From: Corylus avellana
Taxonomy: Eukaryota; Streptophyta; Magnoliopsida; Fagales; Betulaceae
Reading direction: 5' to 3'
Length of the DNA: 64,000 bases
Assembly (NCBI RefSeq): GCF_901000735.1
Contig: NC_081546.1
Location: forward strand, 18,971,220-19,035,219
The notes below the pieces were generated by a model. That model did no database searches, was not told the origin of the DNA, and saw only the letters and a list, made by a program, of their open reading frames with translations. A program made the translations under genes and the position numbers. Shown piece after piece: positions 1 to 10,779 of this stretch; within the stretch, counting starts at the first letter, position 1; every line of letters starts with the position of its first letter.

Positions 1-13
1 TTGCTTAGAAAAA

Positions 14-157
14 GAACGATTCCAATTAAGATTTGCATCTACTCTTCGACATCCCAATAGAGGAAGGAGAAAAAAGTCATAACATGTTTCTTCCACAAAA
101 GATATGTGGCAAAGAGTGACCCACTGTGAAGCCGGGAACGATTCCAATTAAGATTTG
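14..157. repeat. 22-bp direct repeat, two copies 122 bp apart
   Basis: The segment GAACGATTCCAATTAAGATT plus TG occurs at 14-35 and again, identical, at 136-157. The second copy runs directly into the GTAT microsatellite. No gene is visible in 1-150. The repeat looks like a small local duplication. Confidence 0.8.
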
Positions 158-266
158 TATGTATGTATGTATGTATGTGTGTGTGTATGTATGTATGTAT
201 GTATGTATGTACATCTATGTACGTATGTCTGTTTGTATGTATGTATGTATGTATGTATGTATGTAT
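154..266. repeat. (GTAT)n microsatellite
   Basis: Tetranucleotide GTAT/ATGT repeat with a short GT interruption, ending in a TA run. It lies 160 bp upstream of the MED8 pseudogene start. Apparent ORFs here (MYVCMYVC-type) are translations of the repeat. Confidence 0.95.
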
Positions 267-330
267 ATATATATATTATGATATTAAAATTATAATATTA
301 ACGATCATAGTAGAATATAACACAGATCAA

Positions 331-349
331 GCACGTGCATTGCACGTGC
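331..349. repeat. 19-bp perfect palindrome, possible Helitron-type hairpin
   Basis: Arms GCACGTGCA and TGCACGTGC flank a single T. Palindromes of the form GCACGTGC-n-GCACGTGC near an AT-rich end are typical of plant Helitron subterminal regions. No diagnostic TC start or CTRR end could be tied to it, so the Helitron reading is only a suggestion. A half-copy of the motif (AAGCACGTGCATT) recurs near 7465. Confidence 0.4.
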
Positions 350-426
350 CATCCCAAGTAGTGATTGGGAATGCGTTTTCCCAATTTAAGTCGATTAGTT
401 CCTTTGTCTGTCGGACGAGTTGTGCC

Positions 427-889
427 ATGGAGGGAGCGGTGGTGCAGAACCATCAATAGCAACAGTAGCAATAGCAGTAGCAGCAACAAGTGGAGAGGCT
501 GAACTCGATCCTGCAGTAGTAGCTGAACCTGGAGGCCATAAAGACGCGAGCCATCAGCCTATTCAAAGCCATCACTCGCATTCTAGAAGACTTCGACGCC
601 TATGCTCGCACCAACACCACCCCCAAATGGTCCTTCCCTCGCTCTTCGTTCTTTTTTTTACTCTCAAGGCTCAAGACTTAACCGCTGTCTCGAGAATAGC
701 ACAAACATAATTCCATTTTCAATTTCAACAAATTTTATTGTTTCTTTCTTGTGTTGTGCGCTAGGCAGGACATTTTGGGACAATATTTTATGGTAAATCT
801 TGAGCTTTTCAACATTGTTAATGAAATCAAGAAGGTCTCAAAGGCCTTTGTAGTACATCAAAAGAATGTCAATGCAGAGAATTCTACAA
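427..889 (+). pseudogene. MED8 (Mediator complex subunit 8) pseudogene, exons 1-2 only
   Basis: Exon 1 (427-629) starts MEGAVVQNHQ, passes through a glutamine tract and continues VERLNSILQ..LNLEAIKTRAISLFK, then ILEDFDAYARTNTTPKW. Exon 2 (765-889) reads QDILGQYFMVNLELFNI, then KKVSKAFVVHQKNVNAENST. These blocks match the conserved N-terminal half of plant MED8, a head-module subunit of the Mediator coactivator complex in the nucleus. Splice sites are intact (AAATG|GT at 629/630, CTAG|GCAG at 764/765, ACAA|GTATGT at 889). Six in-frame TAG stops at 457, 466, 472, 478, 517 and 520 all fall where glutamine is expected. Later exons (LPVMLSSKLLPE region) are not found; a gap and then a Mutator element follow. 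Retained intron rules out a processed copy. Family call is confident; nonfunction follows from the stops. Confidence 0.85.
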
Positions 890-927
890 GTATGTATATA
901 TGTATGTATGTATGTATGTATATATGC

Positions 928-958
<31 letters not shown>

Positions 959-1043
959 TGCATGCATGCATGTATGTCTATGTATGTATGTATGTCAATG
1001 TATGTATGTATGTATGTATGTATGTATATATACATGTATGTAT
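889..1043. repeat. (GTAT)n microsatellite starting at a splice donor
   Basis: A long GTAT/ATGT array with GCAT interruptions begins exactly at the GTATGT donor of MED8-like exon 2 and runs into the assembly gap at 1044. Its true length is unknown because the gap truncates it. Confidence 0.9.
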
Positions 1044-1143
1044 NNNNNNNNNNNNNNNNNNNNNNNNNNNNNNNNNNNNNNNNNNNNNNNNNNNNNNNNN
1101 NNNNNNNNNNNNNNNNNNNNNNNNNNNNNNNNNNNNNNNNNNN
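1044..1143. other. assembly gap (100 N)
   Basis: Exactly 100 N, the conventional placeholder for a gap of unknown size. It interrupts the microsatellite, so the distance between the MED8 pseudogene and the Mutator gene is not known. Confidence 0.98.
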
Positions 1144-1910
1144 TTACGTTTAGATCTAGTCTTCTTGTTCATATTTCTACCTAATCAAATCATGCCATGC
1201 AAGATGCATCAATTTCCATCCTCTGCAGTATTCAGTATAAACTACAAAAATAGATACAAAAATTTAAGATATTCAAATCTCAATCATTATTTTAAAATTA
1301 AATGATAGACATTTTGGATTGAACAATATTTAGTATTTCATTAATAAATAGTGATAAATAATAAGGTAAAATCTATACCATTTCGGTCTTTTGAGCTAGA
1401 GGTTTCAATAAGTGCGATATAGGGGTATTGGTTAAAATCATTTAATTAGCTAAGTTTCCTCCTTTTTTTTTTTCTTTTTTTTTTCTCCTTTTCTTTCTAA
1501 TGTAATTGACTAAGCTTGACTATTCTATTATGCATGTCTATATTTTTACAGATTTGGCTTTAATTAGTAATCAGCTACATCATCAAATCAGATTCCATGC
1601 AATGTTGAAAATCATTTACTCTAACAGTCAATGTAATATTATAACTCATATTATTGATGGGACACTCCAACTTACATCATGTGCACACAAGACACCACGC
1701 TACACATTCCTCTCAAATATTAAGAAACCTAAACCCTAAATCCTAACCCTAACAAATATTTGAATTATCACCTGGTTGTCTTGCTTCCAAAATATTTGCA
1801 TGTATTTTTAGGGTTTGAGCTTAGATTTGCATAACTTCATTCTTAAGCAATAATTATATTTGTAAACTTATTTAAAGTCGCTTCTCATACATTTTATTCA
1901 TTATTTTTGT
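1144..1910. other. AT-rich region upstream of the transposase gene
   Basis: No coding signal. It contains a T-rich tract at 1459-1490 and a few telomere-like CCCTAAA/CCCTAAC words at 1730-1755. The 5' terminal region and promoter of the Mutator gene should lie here, but no inverted copy of it could be recognised by eye near 9240-10740. Confidence 0.5.
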
Positions 1911-4900
1911 ATGATGTCTTTGAATCTAGTGTTCGAGGTTAGGTATGGCGGTAGATTCGACAGAAGTTGTGGTTGCAATTACGTGGGGGGAGAAGTTGTT
2001 GTTCTTGGTGAAGGGTATGATCCTGACAACTTATCTTTTTTTGAGCTTGAAGATATTTGTAAAGACTACGGGTATAAGCCAGGGGATCTAATATACTTCA
2101 GAGAACCTGATAAGACGTTAATGGGGGGTTTGCATTTAATCAGCTCTGATGCCGACGTATTGTTCATGGTTGGCTGCCATAAAGGGCAATGTATTGTGCA
2201 TTTGTATGTCGTGTGTTTTGGGGAGGGTCATGGTGATGTTGAGGATTACGAAGGAGAAGATGACGATGAAGAGGAGGGAAGGGTTGATTACAATGACCTT
2301 TGGTGGAAAGGCAAACTCAGTGATGATGAGGATTTATTTGATGTAGATGTTGACGAAGGCTATACTAGAGCTGGAGCAACCGGAGTAGGAACTAGTGAGG
2401 CTGGAACCGTTGGTGATGGTGATGGTGGTTATGACAATGAGGGTGAGGAGGAAGAAACAGGTGATGAAGAAGATGGGAACCATGGTGAGGCCCGCAAAAT
2501 TGATGCTTCTATTAGGTCCGAAAGTGGGAGTAAGAAAAATAAAAAATTTGAAGAAGTAGATGATGGTGACACAAACTCTGAAATGGCTAGAAGTGACATA
2601 TTGGAGTCACCACCCCATAGTGATGAGGAAGCTGAAGGGACATCTACAAAAACGCCCGAATTTCATCGAATGGACCTAGTTAACCCAGAGCTGCATCTCT
2701 ACATGACTTTCCCAAACATACAAATATTTAGAGAAGCTGTTAAAGAGTACAATCTTTTGAGGGGCAAGGAAATTAGGTTCAAAAAGAATGAAAGAGGAAA
2801 GTCTATTGTTGTGTGTAGGGATGACAAGTGTCGGTACCGAGTATATTCAAGGTAGGTTTCTGATGAACAAACATTTTAGATAAGATCTATGCAGCCTAAA
2901 CATGTGTGTGGTAGGCAATACAAGAACTCCATTGTGAACTCAACTTGGATATTGAACAAGTTGATTGAGAAGTTCCGAATTCAGCCGAATATGCCCTTGA
3001 ATGTCATACAACATGAAGTGAAGGAAAAGTGGAAAGTGGATGTGAGTCCAAGTATGATGTACAGGGCTAGGGCCAAGGCATGTCAAAAAATATTCGGGAA
3101 GCTTGAAGACCAATATGGTCACCTGTGGGATTATTGCGAGACATTGAGACAAACGAATAGGGGAAGTTGTATGATGATGAAGGTTGACAGGCCAAACCCA
3201 AATGTGCTTTCAAAGTTTGGAAGATTGTATTTTTCTCTTGCTGCAATGAAGAAGGGGTTTCTGGATGGTTGTAGGCCTGTCATAGGGGTGGATGGATGCT
3301 TCCTGAAAGGGCCATTCAAGGGACAATTGTTAGCTGCAGTTGGAAGGGATGGGAATAATAATATGTACCCAATCGCATTTGCTGTTGTCGAAGCTGAGAC
3401 CAAGGACTCTTGGACATGGTTTTTGGAAACCCTAGTGTCCGATCTTGGAGTGCATGAAAGGGGCTGCAGACCTACATTTATTTCGGATAGACAAAAGGTA
3501 AGTTATGTTACATTTAATTTTTGCTCATAATTTTCAAATCACACTTAAACAAATTTGTTAAATAATTTTATTATTTTGGTCATTTTTTCATGCATTATGA
3601 ATTTGTTGTTCAGGGTCTCATGCCAGCTTTAGAGTCTGTGCCTCCAACGGCGGATCATCGAATTTGTGTTAGGCATCTGTATGCCAACTTCAGAGACTTG
3701 GAGGGCCATAAAGGATTGGCATTGAAAGAGTAGTTATGGGCTGCAGCAACCGCATACACTGAACATGAGTTTACAACTCATATGGAAGAATTAAAGAAAC
3801 TTAGTAAGGATGCATACGATTACTTGACCCCAGTGGGTGGTCTCGGGCTTGGTTTAATGAATCTCCAAGGTGTGAGTTGCTGGTGAACAATATATGTGAG
3901 TGTTTCAACTCATACATCCTCAATGCTCGTGACAAGCCTATTTTGACAATGTTGGAAATGATAAGAAAAAAGTTGTTGAGGAGATATCAGGCTAAGAGGG
4001 AAGGGATTGCGAAGTTGACAGGGAGGTTGTGCCCTAGGATTGTGCAAAAATTGGAGGCAATTGGGTTGGATGCAATGGACTGCATTGCAACCTATGCTGG
4101 TGATGGAATGTTTGAGGTTTCTGCTCCCAGCAACAAACAGTTTGTGGTAGACCTACGTAGAAGACGATGTGGTTGCAGGCAATGGGAAATCACTAGAATC
4201 CTCTGTCCCCATGCATTTGCTACTGTACTCTATGATTGTGGGAATCCGGAGGACTATGTTGATGAATGCTACACAATCGAGACGTACAAGAAGGCATATG
4301 CACCAATAATTTACCCAATGCCTAGTGAGGAACAATGGATAAAGACCAGACATGATCATTTGGAACCACCTACAATTAGAGTAGCCCCCGGGAGACCAAA
4401 GAGGTTAAGAAAGAGGGCTCCTAATGAGAGTAGGGACCCCAAAAATCCTAACCGAATTAGGAAATTTGGAGCAAGGATGAGATGTGCGAAGTGTACTGGT
4501 TTGGGTCACAATAAGAGGAGCTGTCCACTTAATCAATCTTCAGGAAGTCAGCTTAATACCCCCCCTACAGCAAGTGTAAGTGTTATTCAGCCCTATTAAA
4601 TCGTCCTTAATATATAACCTGGTTTTAACTAGCTTGTTTTAGACTTTGTATGACATGCTAATATTTGTTTCCAATTTTTTATGCAGTCACAAAGTGTTGG
4701 GTCCAATACTCGAACAACTGGTAAAAGCAAGGCACGTGTTGTGGGCAAGGTAGACATTTTTAGGCGTTTGTACTGCCATTTTTTTACGGTTTGTAGGCAA
4801 ATGTAGTCACTTGACAATTGTTACATTTGATGTTAGCAGAAAGCTAAGGCGGTGAAAAGTAGTGGCAATGGTGGTCCCAGCCAGTCATCAAATGCAGTAA

Positions 4901-5184
4901 AGGTACTTAGAAATGATGTTGTTTTAGTAGTAGGTTTTCTCATACCCAATGCATTTGCTAATTTTTATTAGTTCATAATTTGTTCTTACTTTGTATGGTC
5001 TTGTTTAGAATAAAGGGGACTTGAACAAGAACAATACAGCATCTGGGTCAACCACTAGTCTACAAGCATCCACCATACTCAAGGTACTTAACTATATGAT
5101 AGCCGTCTTTACTTTGTACATTTATTCACCAAAACTCTAATATGACATATAACATCTTTGCTACCATCTAGTACTTATTTATTT

Positions 5185-5226
<42 letters not shown>

Positions 5227-6015
5227 CATTTGTTGTTTTTGCAGAAGGATAAGGGGAAAGTTCAGCCTACACATGCTCCACGTGGATTTGTAATCCCCAG
5301 ACTTGTTGATGAAAGAGAGCACACACCTCCCCCTGGATTTGGAGCTGAAAGAGGAGCAACACCTCTACCTGTTGAAGACCAATATACCGATCTCGCCCCC
5401 TTTGAACCTGGGGCAGGAATTACCTTACCTGCAGCATGGGGTAGGGTGGAAGGTACAGAAGATGCCCTTGAAATTCCTGTAATGGTCACAGGAGGTCCTG
5501 CATCAAGGACTCGTACATCTAATAGGATTAGAGGTATTTTCCGTAGTACACCTACCAAGGCTCCTGTACATATGGACCTCACTGAAGTGGTCCTCGCTGC
5601 AACTCAACCTTCACGTACAGGGCCTAGAACTAGAGGTGGTGGAACTGGAAAGAAAACTATGGGTGGTGGACCTAGAAGGGCTAAAATGGGGAGGGGATTT
5701 GCAGTTCGAGGTGGTGGAGGCAGAGGTGGTGTAGGCATTGATGTTGCAGGCAGAGGTGGTGCAGGCAGAGGTGGTGTAGGCATAAGTGTTGCAGGCAGAA
5801 GTGGTGCAGGCAGAGGTGGTGTACTCATGAGTGTTGCAGGCAGAGGTGGTATAGCTGCACCTACTACTGCTGCACCTCCTCATGCTGCTGGTACTATAGC
5901 AAAGTCTGATACTATCGCAAAGTTGAAAGGAAAATGCATTACAACAACAGTAGAAAAGGGTATTGAAATTATGGAAGCCAAGAGGAAATGGCTCAATCCA
6001 CAATGGAAGCCGTAA
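1911..6015 (+). pseudogene. MuDR/Mutator-like transposase (mudrA type), decayed
   Basis: Six exons can be traced: 1911-3497, 3614-4575, 4687-4749, 4840-4902, 5009-5083 and 5245-6015, all with GT-AG borders and phase-0 junctions, about 1,170 residues. Order of domains: PB1-like N-terminus (YVGGEVVVLGEGYDPDN), acidic linker, MuDR DNA-binding N-domain ending KCRYRVYSR, MULE DDE core (GVDGCFLKGPFKGQLLAAVG, then ISDRQKGLMPAL, then NNICECFNSY), SWIM finger CGCRQW..ILCPHA, CCHC knuckle CAKCTGLGHNKRSC, and a Gly/Arg-rich tail in the last exon. It would cut and paste its own element in the nucleus. In-frame TAG stops lie at 2853, 2877 and 3731, and a one-base-type frameshift near 3835 moves WSRAWFNESP out of frame, so this copy is dead. 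A TA microsatellite (about 5187-5223) sits in the last intron. Start chosen at the first ATG before the PB1-like block. Confidence 0.88.
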
Positions 6016-6221
6016 AGTCATGGACAATTAGCCTTATGTGTTTTTTGTGGTTTTGATATGTTTCATTTTTTGTTTCAATTGTTAGTGTCTCTTGAAGTTG
6101 GTAATGTGTATGGATAACAATATATGTGATTTTCATTTGTAATGTGTATGGATAACAATATATGTGGTTGGTTGTTGGATATATGTATGGATAACAGCAT
6201 ATGTGGTAGGAAGTTGGTAAT

Positions 6222-6940
6222 GTGTTGCAGATAAGTTATGACTTGGTTGGAAGTAGGTCGGAAATATGTGGACATTTTTTGTATGGAAATTGTGAATGTG
6301 TTGCTTGGTTACTTGCTGCAGTTTTTTTTTGTTTAATATGTGGAGGTACATACTTTTTACTTGGTTGGAAGTATGATACAAATATTGAGATATTTGCATG
6401 GAAATTATTCATGTATTGCAGGCTTACTTACTTGTTGGAGATTGATTTTGGTTTAAGATGTGAACGTACATAGTTTTGACTTGGTTGGAAGTAGATGAAA
6501 GAAGAAATGTGGACATTTGTTTTATGGAAATTGTGAATGTGTTGTATGCTTGTAATTACTTGTTGTAGATTTATTTTTGTTTAATATGTGGAGGTACATA
6601 CTTTTTACTTGGTTGGAAGTAGGATACAAATATTGAGATATTTGCAGGGAAATTATTCATGTATTGCAGGCTTACTTACTTGTTGGAGATTGATTTTGGT
6701 TTAAGATGTGAACGTACATAGTTTTGACTTGGTTGGAAGTAGATGAAAGAAGAAATGTGGACATTTGTTTTATGGAAATTGTGAATGTGTTGTATGCATG
6801 TAATTACTTGTTGTAGATTTATTTTTGTTTAAGATGTGGAAGTACATAGTTTTTACTTGGTTGGAAGTAGGTTGGAAATGTGGACATTTTTTATGGAAAT
6901 TCTGGATGTATTGTAGGCTTAATTATTTGTTGAAGATTAT
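6222..6940. repeat. tandem repeat, period about 249 bp, downstream of the transposase
   Basis: Blocks such as GTGGAGGTACATACTTTTTA (6341 and 6589) and GAAATGTGGACATTTG (6503 and 6752) recur with a spacing of 248-249 bp. Within each unit the phrase ACTTGGTTGGAAGTA occurs about twice, suggesting an older half-size unit. Around 2.8 units are present. It lies in the presumed 3' UTR and intergenic part of the Mutator element. Confidence 0.8.
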
Positions 6941-7954
6941 TTTATGTTTACGATGTTTTCCTTTTCCGTTTCCATGATTTATAGTGTTATTGGGACTCAT
7001 TTTAAGTCATTAGCTTTAGATTTGCATATTTGAAATGATTATTTGTAGGGTTATGCACAAGGTTGGGGTTGGGGTTGGTTGATGATCTATCTCACGCTAA
7101 GTCATAACAATCTTGGCTTTGCATTTGGTGGTTTTAAATGATTGTATTATTGAATTTTCATAATATATGCTTGCAAGATCCGTGTGTGTGCTTGTGTGAT
7201 TATGTTGGCCCATGGACCAGAATATCTTAAAAGACTACAAAATTACTGCTTGGTTACCAAATTGCGCACTGATAAACTAAGATAAATTATCGAAGGCTTT
7301 TTTTGGTTGCTGTTTTTGTACCTATGCCACAAATCTAAGATGTGGTGAAGTTGATTTGTATCTCATGTCTTTCATAATGGGAATAGATTTTCATAATTCT
7401 CAACTCGGTTGTGGAATAAAAGGTTTTCCTTTTCAATAATTTGCAAGTCGGTAGTGGAATTGTCAAGCACGTGCATTATAATTCTATAGTAAATCGTCAT
7501 TATAACACCCATTTAAATTATAAAGGCCGAGGGGAATTTTTTTAATAAGGTGCTCCACTTGTAATGATAAATGTTATTTTTAAAAAGTAAAAAATAAAAC
7601 TCAAAATACCCAAGTGACTTTATGGTCAAATGCATGCCATACACGCAATTCATGTATACGTAAAACAGGAAATTACAGTCATAGCAACTAATAAATTCAT
7701 TAAAAGTACATTACATTTCAAATAAGCTTTTACAATTACACGGCTCTAAAACGTACGGCATTGTGCTCCCACAATTACTTATGTTACAAAACACCACATT
7801 GTGCTCCCAAAATAACACAAAAATAAAAAAAACACAATGTCATCTCAAAATTACATAGACCTCAGTTCAACTTCAAACAGCCAAGCTTGCATTCATACGG
7901 ACCACTTAAAGTATATCCAAACAACAAAATGACAATGACACTTAAACAAATTAC
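6941..7954. other. spacer between convergent transposase and GRF genes
   Basis: AT-rich with no coding signal on either strand. It would hold the 3' ends of both convergent transcripts. AAGCACGTGCATT near 7465 resembles half of the 331-349 palindrome. Confidence 0.5.
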
Positions 7955-9216
7955 TCAGAAACACGCAAGAATTGTTTGGTAATTCTTCTTAACTGCATGG
8001 AGTTTGATCTCCCTAGTCTCTGCTTCCTTCTGATACCGGGCAATTTCTTTATCCATTTCTACCTTCAAACACAGATTTTCTCTCTCCATTTCTACCTTCA
8101 CCTTATTGACTTCAACTTGAACCATGTCTTCACACCGCTTTGCTTCTGACAACAATTTTTGGTGCTTTTGCCAGAACCAAGTTCCAACCCTTTTACATTT
8201 CGCACACAGCTCAGGATCAACCCATTCAAAGTAACCATAATCTCGGTTGATCTATAAAATAGTAAACAAGTATTAATCACCAATCTAAACACATAAAATA
8301 TTACACATACCCATTTTTTTATAGTTACATATAAAATGGGTAAATGGTGAAGTTTTTTTCACAATCAATTTTTTTTTTTCCGCTACACTATCGAATATGA
8401 TAGTGTAGTTGATAAACCAAAATCCATAAAATTCAATACCTAAACCCTAAACCATTACTCAAGCATCACGCCTAACCATTACACATAAAATTTTAAAATG
8501 CATAAACCTTATGGATGCTCTTATATATTGACAATAGAAGCCATGAGCGAGAAGTATGGCATGTTCAAACCCTAAACCCTAAACAAATTATAACAAATAA
8601 CTAAACCCTAAAATAACCCAACAAAGAACCCACAACCATCACTACTCAACTTAAACACACATAACCAACAACGAAAATTAAAACCATAACCAAGACATTA
8701 TCAATACTTACCCAAAACCCTAAAGAACACCCTATAAAAATTACAACCATAAACAAGAAATGGATAAAGAGTTTGAAGAACTTGCCCAAATTTTGGTTTT
8801 CAACCATTACACAAGCATCACACCTAAACAAATTATAACAAATAACTAAACCCTAAAATAACCCAACAAAGAACCCACAACCATCACTACTCAACTTAAA
8901 CACACATAACCAACACCGAAAATTAAAACCATAAACAAGAAATTCAAACAAGAAATTATCAATACTTACCCTAAACCTTAAAGAACACCCTACAAAAATT
9001 ATAACCATAAACAAGAAATTACGTGTTTGAAGAACTTGCCCAAATTTTTGCAACACTCATCATAAACATAAAACGTGCCTTGTAATTTTTGCAACCCACA
9101 AACCTCCTCCCAAAATTGTGCTCTATTTGAGCTGTTTTTACAACCATCGGCCGCTCACAGTAACAAAGCCTCTGCGATGAACATGAAGCTCCAGAACTTG
9201 AAGTATACTCCATCAT
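7955..9216 (-). CDS. GRF-type zinc-finger protein with coiled coil, two exons
   Basis: Exon 1 (9216-9079) encodes MMEYTSSSG..LCYCERPMVV, then HNFGRRFVGCKNYK; exon 2 (8251-7955) continues INRDYGYFEWVDPELC and then a charged heptad-like helix (EVNKVKVEMERENL), total about 144 aa. This is the GRF zinc-finger family (At4g04775-like): CxC, GRRFxGC and GYFxW. These small proteins are thought to bind nucleic acid; their plant role is unproven. The fourth metal ligand, normally Cys before GYF, is Tyr here (TAT for TGT), so zinc binding may be impaired. The only in-frame junction uses a GC donor (AAG|GCACGT) with a TTTATAG acceptor, a rare but known intron class. An in-frame ATG at 9234 is possible, but the second copy lacks it. 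The gene converges on the Mutator transposase and may be that element's second gene (inference). Confidence 0.7.
8583..9000. repeat. 248-bp tandem duplication inside the GRF gene intron
   Basis: The segment beginning AACAAATTATAACAAATAAC occurs at about 8583 and again at about 8831, and both run through the same stretch about CCATCACTACTCAACTTAAA to CTTGCCCAAATTTT. Short CCCTAAA words occur in both. This enlarges the intron to about 830 bp. Confidence 0.85.
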
Positions 9217-9682
9217 TGCTCTCTCTCTTCGCAATAAATCAATACAAGGGGAAACAAAAATTTGTTAACAATAAATCAACATCACAGAGTTAGGGATAAC
9301 CAAATTAAAAACCCCCTCAAGAAAACCCCAATTTACGAAAAACCCTAGAACGATACTACACATTTCGGTGTAAATTTACAAATCAAATAAGGGCAAAAAC
9401 TTACCTCGTCGTACACAAATGCGCAAAGCTCCAAACTTTGGGTTGATCTCGAGTGGGTGTCGGGTAGCTTGTCGCGTGGCTGTCGGAGGTGGGTTCTACC
9501 TCTCTCGGGTCCCTTTCGCTCGTGACTCAGCAACGTCCTCCCCTCCCTCGTGCGTGCTGGGTTTTTCCAGACCTTTTCAGTTTTGTTTATTTGCTGTTTT
9601 AACTAAGTTTAAGTCTGGGTTGGGTTGGGTTGGGGGTTGGGTCAGCAGGGTCGGGGCGTGGGTCAGCTGGGTTTGGGCGTGG

Positions 9683-9782
9683 NNNNNNNNNNNNNNNNNN
9701 NNNNNNNNNNNNNNNNNNNNNNNNNNNNNNNNNNNNNNNNNNNNNNNNNNNNNNNNNNNNNNNNNNNNNNNNNNNNNNNNNN
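9683..9782. other. assembly gap (100 N)
   Basis: Gap placed between the two copies of the GRF 5' region. Sequence on its right side (from 9783) matches sequence from about 8738, well inside the first copy, so the join could be a scaffolding artefact or a real tandem duplication. Confidence 0.98.
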
Positions 9783-10733
9783 AAATTACAACCATAAACA
9801 AGAAATGGATAAAGAGTTTGAAAAACTTGCCCAAATTTTGGTTTTCAACCATTACACAAGCATCACACCTAAACAAATTATAACAAATAACTAAACCCTA
9901 AAATAATCCAACAAAGAACCCACAACCATCACTACTCAACTTAAACACACATAACCAACAACGAAAATTAAAACCATAAACAAGAAATTCAAACAAGAAA
10001 TTATCAATACTTACCCTAAACCCTAAAGAACACCCTACAAAAATTACAACCATAAACAAGAAATTATGTGTTTGAAGAACTTGCCCAAATTTTCGCAACA
10101 CTCATCATAAACATAAAACGTGCCTTGTAATTTTCGCAACCCACAAACCTCCTCCCGAAATTGTGCTCTGTTTGAGCTGTTTTTACAACCATCGGCCGCT
10201 CACAGTAACAAAGCCTCTGCGGTGAAGATGAAGCTCCAGAACTTGAGGTATACTCCATCATTTCTCTCTCTCTTCGCAATAAATCAATATACAATAGAAA
10301 ACAAGAATATGTTAACAATAAATCAACATCACAGAGTTAGGGATAACCAAATTAAAAACCCCCTCAAGAAAACCCCAATTTACAAAAAACCCTAGAACGA
10401 TACTACACATTTCGGTGTAAATTTACGAATCAAATAAGGGCAAAAACTTACCTCATCGTACACAAATGCGCAAAGCTCCAAACTTTGGGTTGATCTCGAG
10501 TGGGTGTCGGGTAGATTGTCGAGTGGCTGTCGGAGGTGGGTTCTACCTTTCTCGGGTCCCTTTCGCTCGTGAGTTAGCAACGTCCTCCCCTCCCTCATGT
10601 GTGCCGGGTTTTTCTACACCTTTTCAGTTTTGTTTATTTGTTGTTTTAACTAAGTGTAAGTCTGGGTTGGGTTGGGTTGGGGTTGGGTCAGCAGGGTTGG
10701 GGTGTGGGTCAGCTGGGTTTGGACGTGGGTTAG
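9783..10733. repeat. second copy of the 8738-9682 segment
   Basis: About 950 bp nearly identical to 8738-9682. It covers part of the GRF intron, exon 1, the 5' leader with a GAG|GTAAGT donor-like site near 10450, and the G/T-rich stretch of TGGGTTGGG-type words ending in GTGGG. Differences are scattered single bases. It could be an unpurged alternative haplotype or a true tandem copy. Confidence 0.85.
10124..10261 (-). pseudogene. GRF zinc-finger exon 1, duplicate without exon 2
   Basis: Encodes MMEYTSSSGASSSPQRLCYC, then FGRRFVGCENYK, matching exon 1 at 9079-9216 with a few substitutions and the same GC donor at the exon end. No second exon follows before the gap at 9683-9782, so the GYFxW half of the finger and the coiled coil are missing. 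If the gap hides sequence the copy might be longer. As shown it is a partial duplicate. Confidence 0.7.
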
Positions 10734-10779
10734 GGTGTAACCACTTGATGGGGGTATTTTGGGCACAAAATCGCATAAA

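Noticed and set aside
163..1305. Frames rich in MYVC or HTYI repeats
   Set aside because: They are translations of the GTAT microsatellites and run through N bases.
5262..6027. Minus-strand frames opposite the last transposase exon
   Set aside because: They mirror the Gly/Arg-rich tail and show no independent features; plus-strand splice sites and domains decide.
8449..8590. CCCTAAA words suggesting interstitial telomere repeats
   Set aside because: Only two or three units in a row, scattered in an AT-rich intron; too short to be telomeric.
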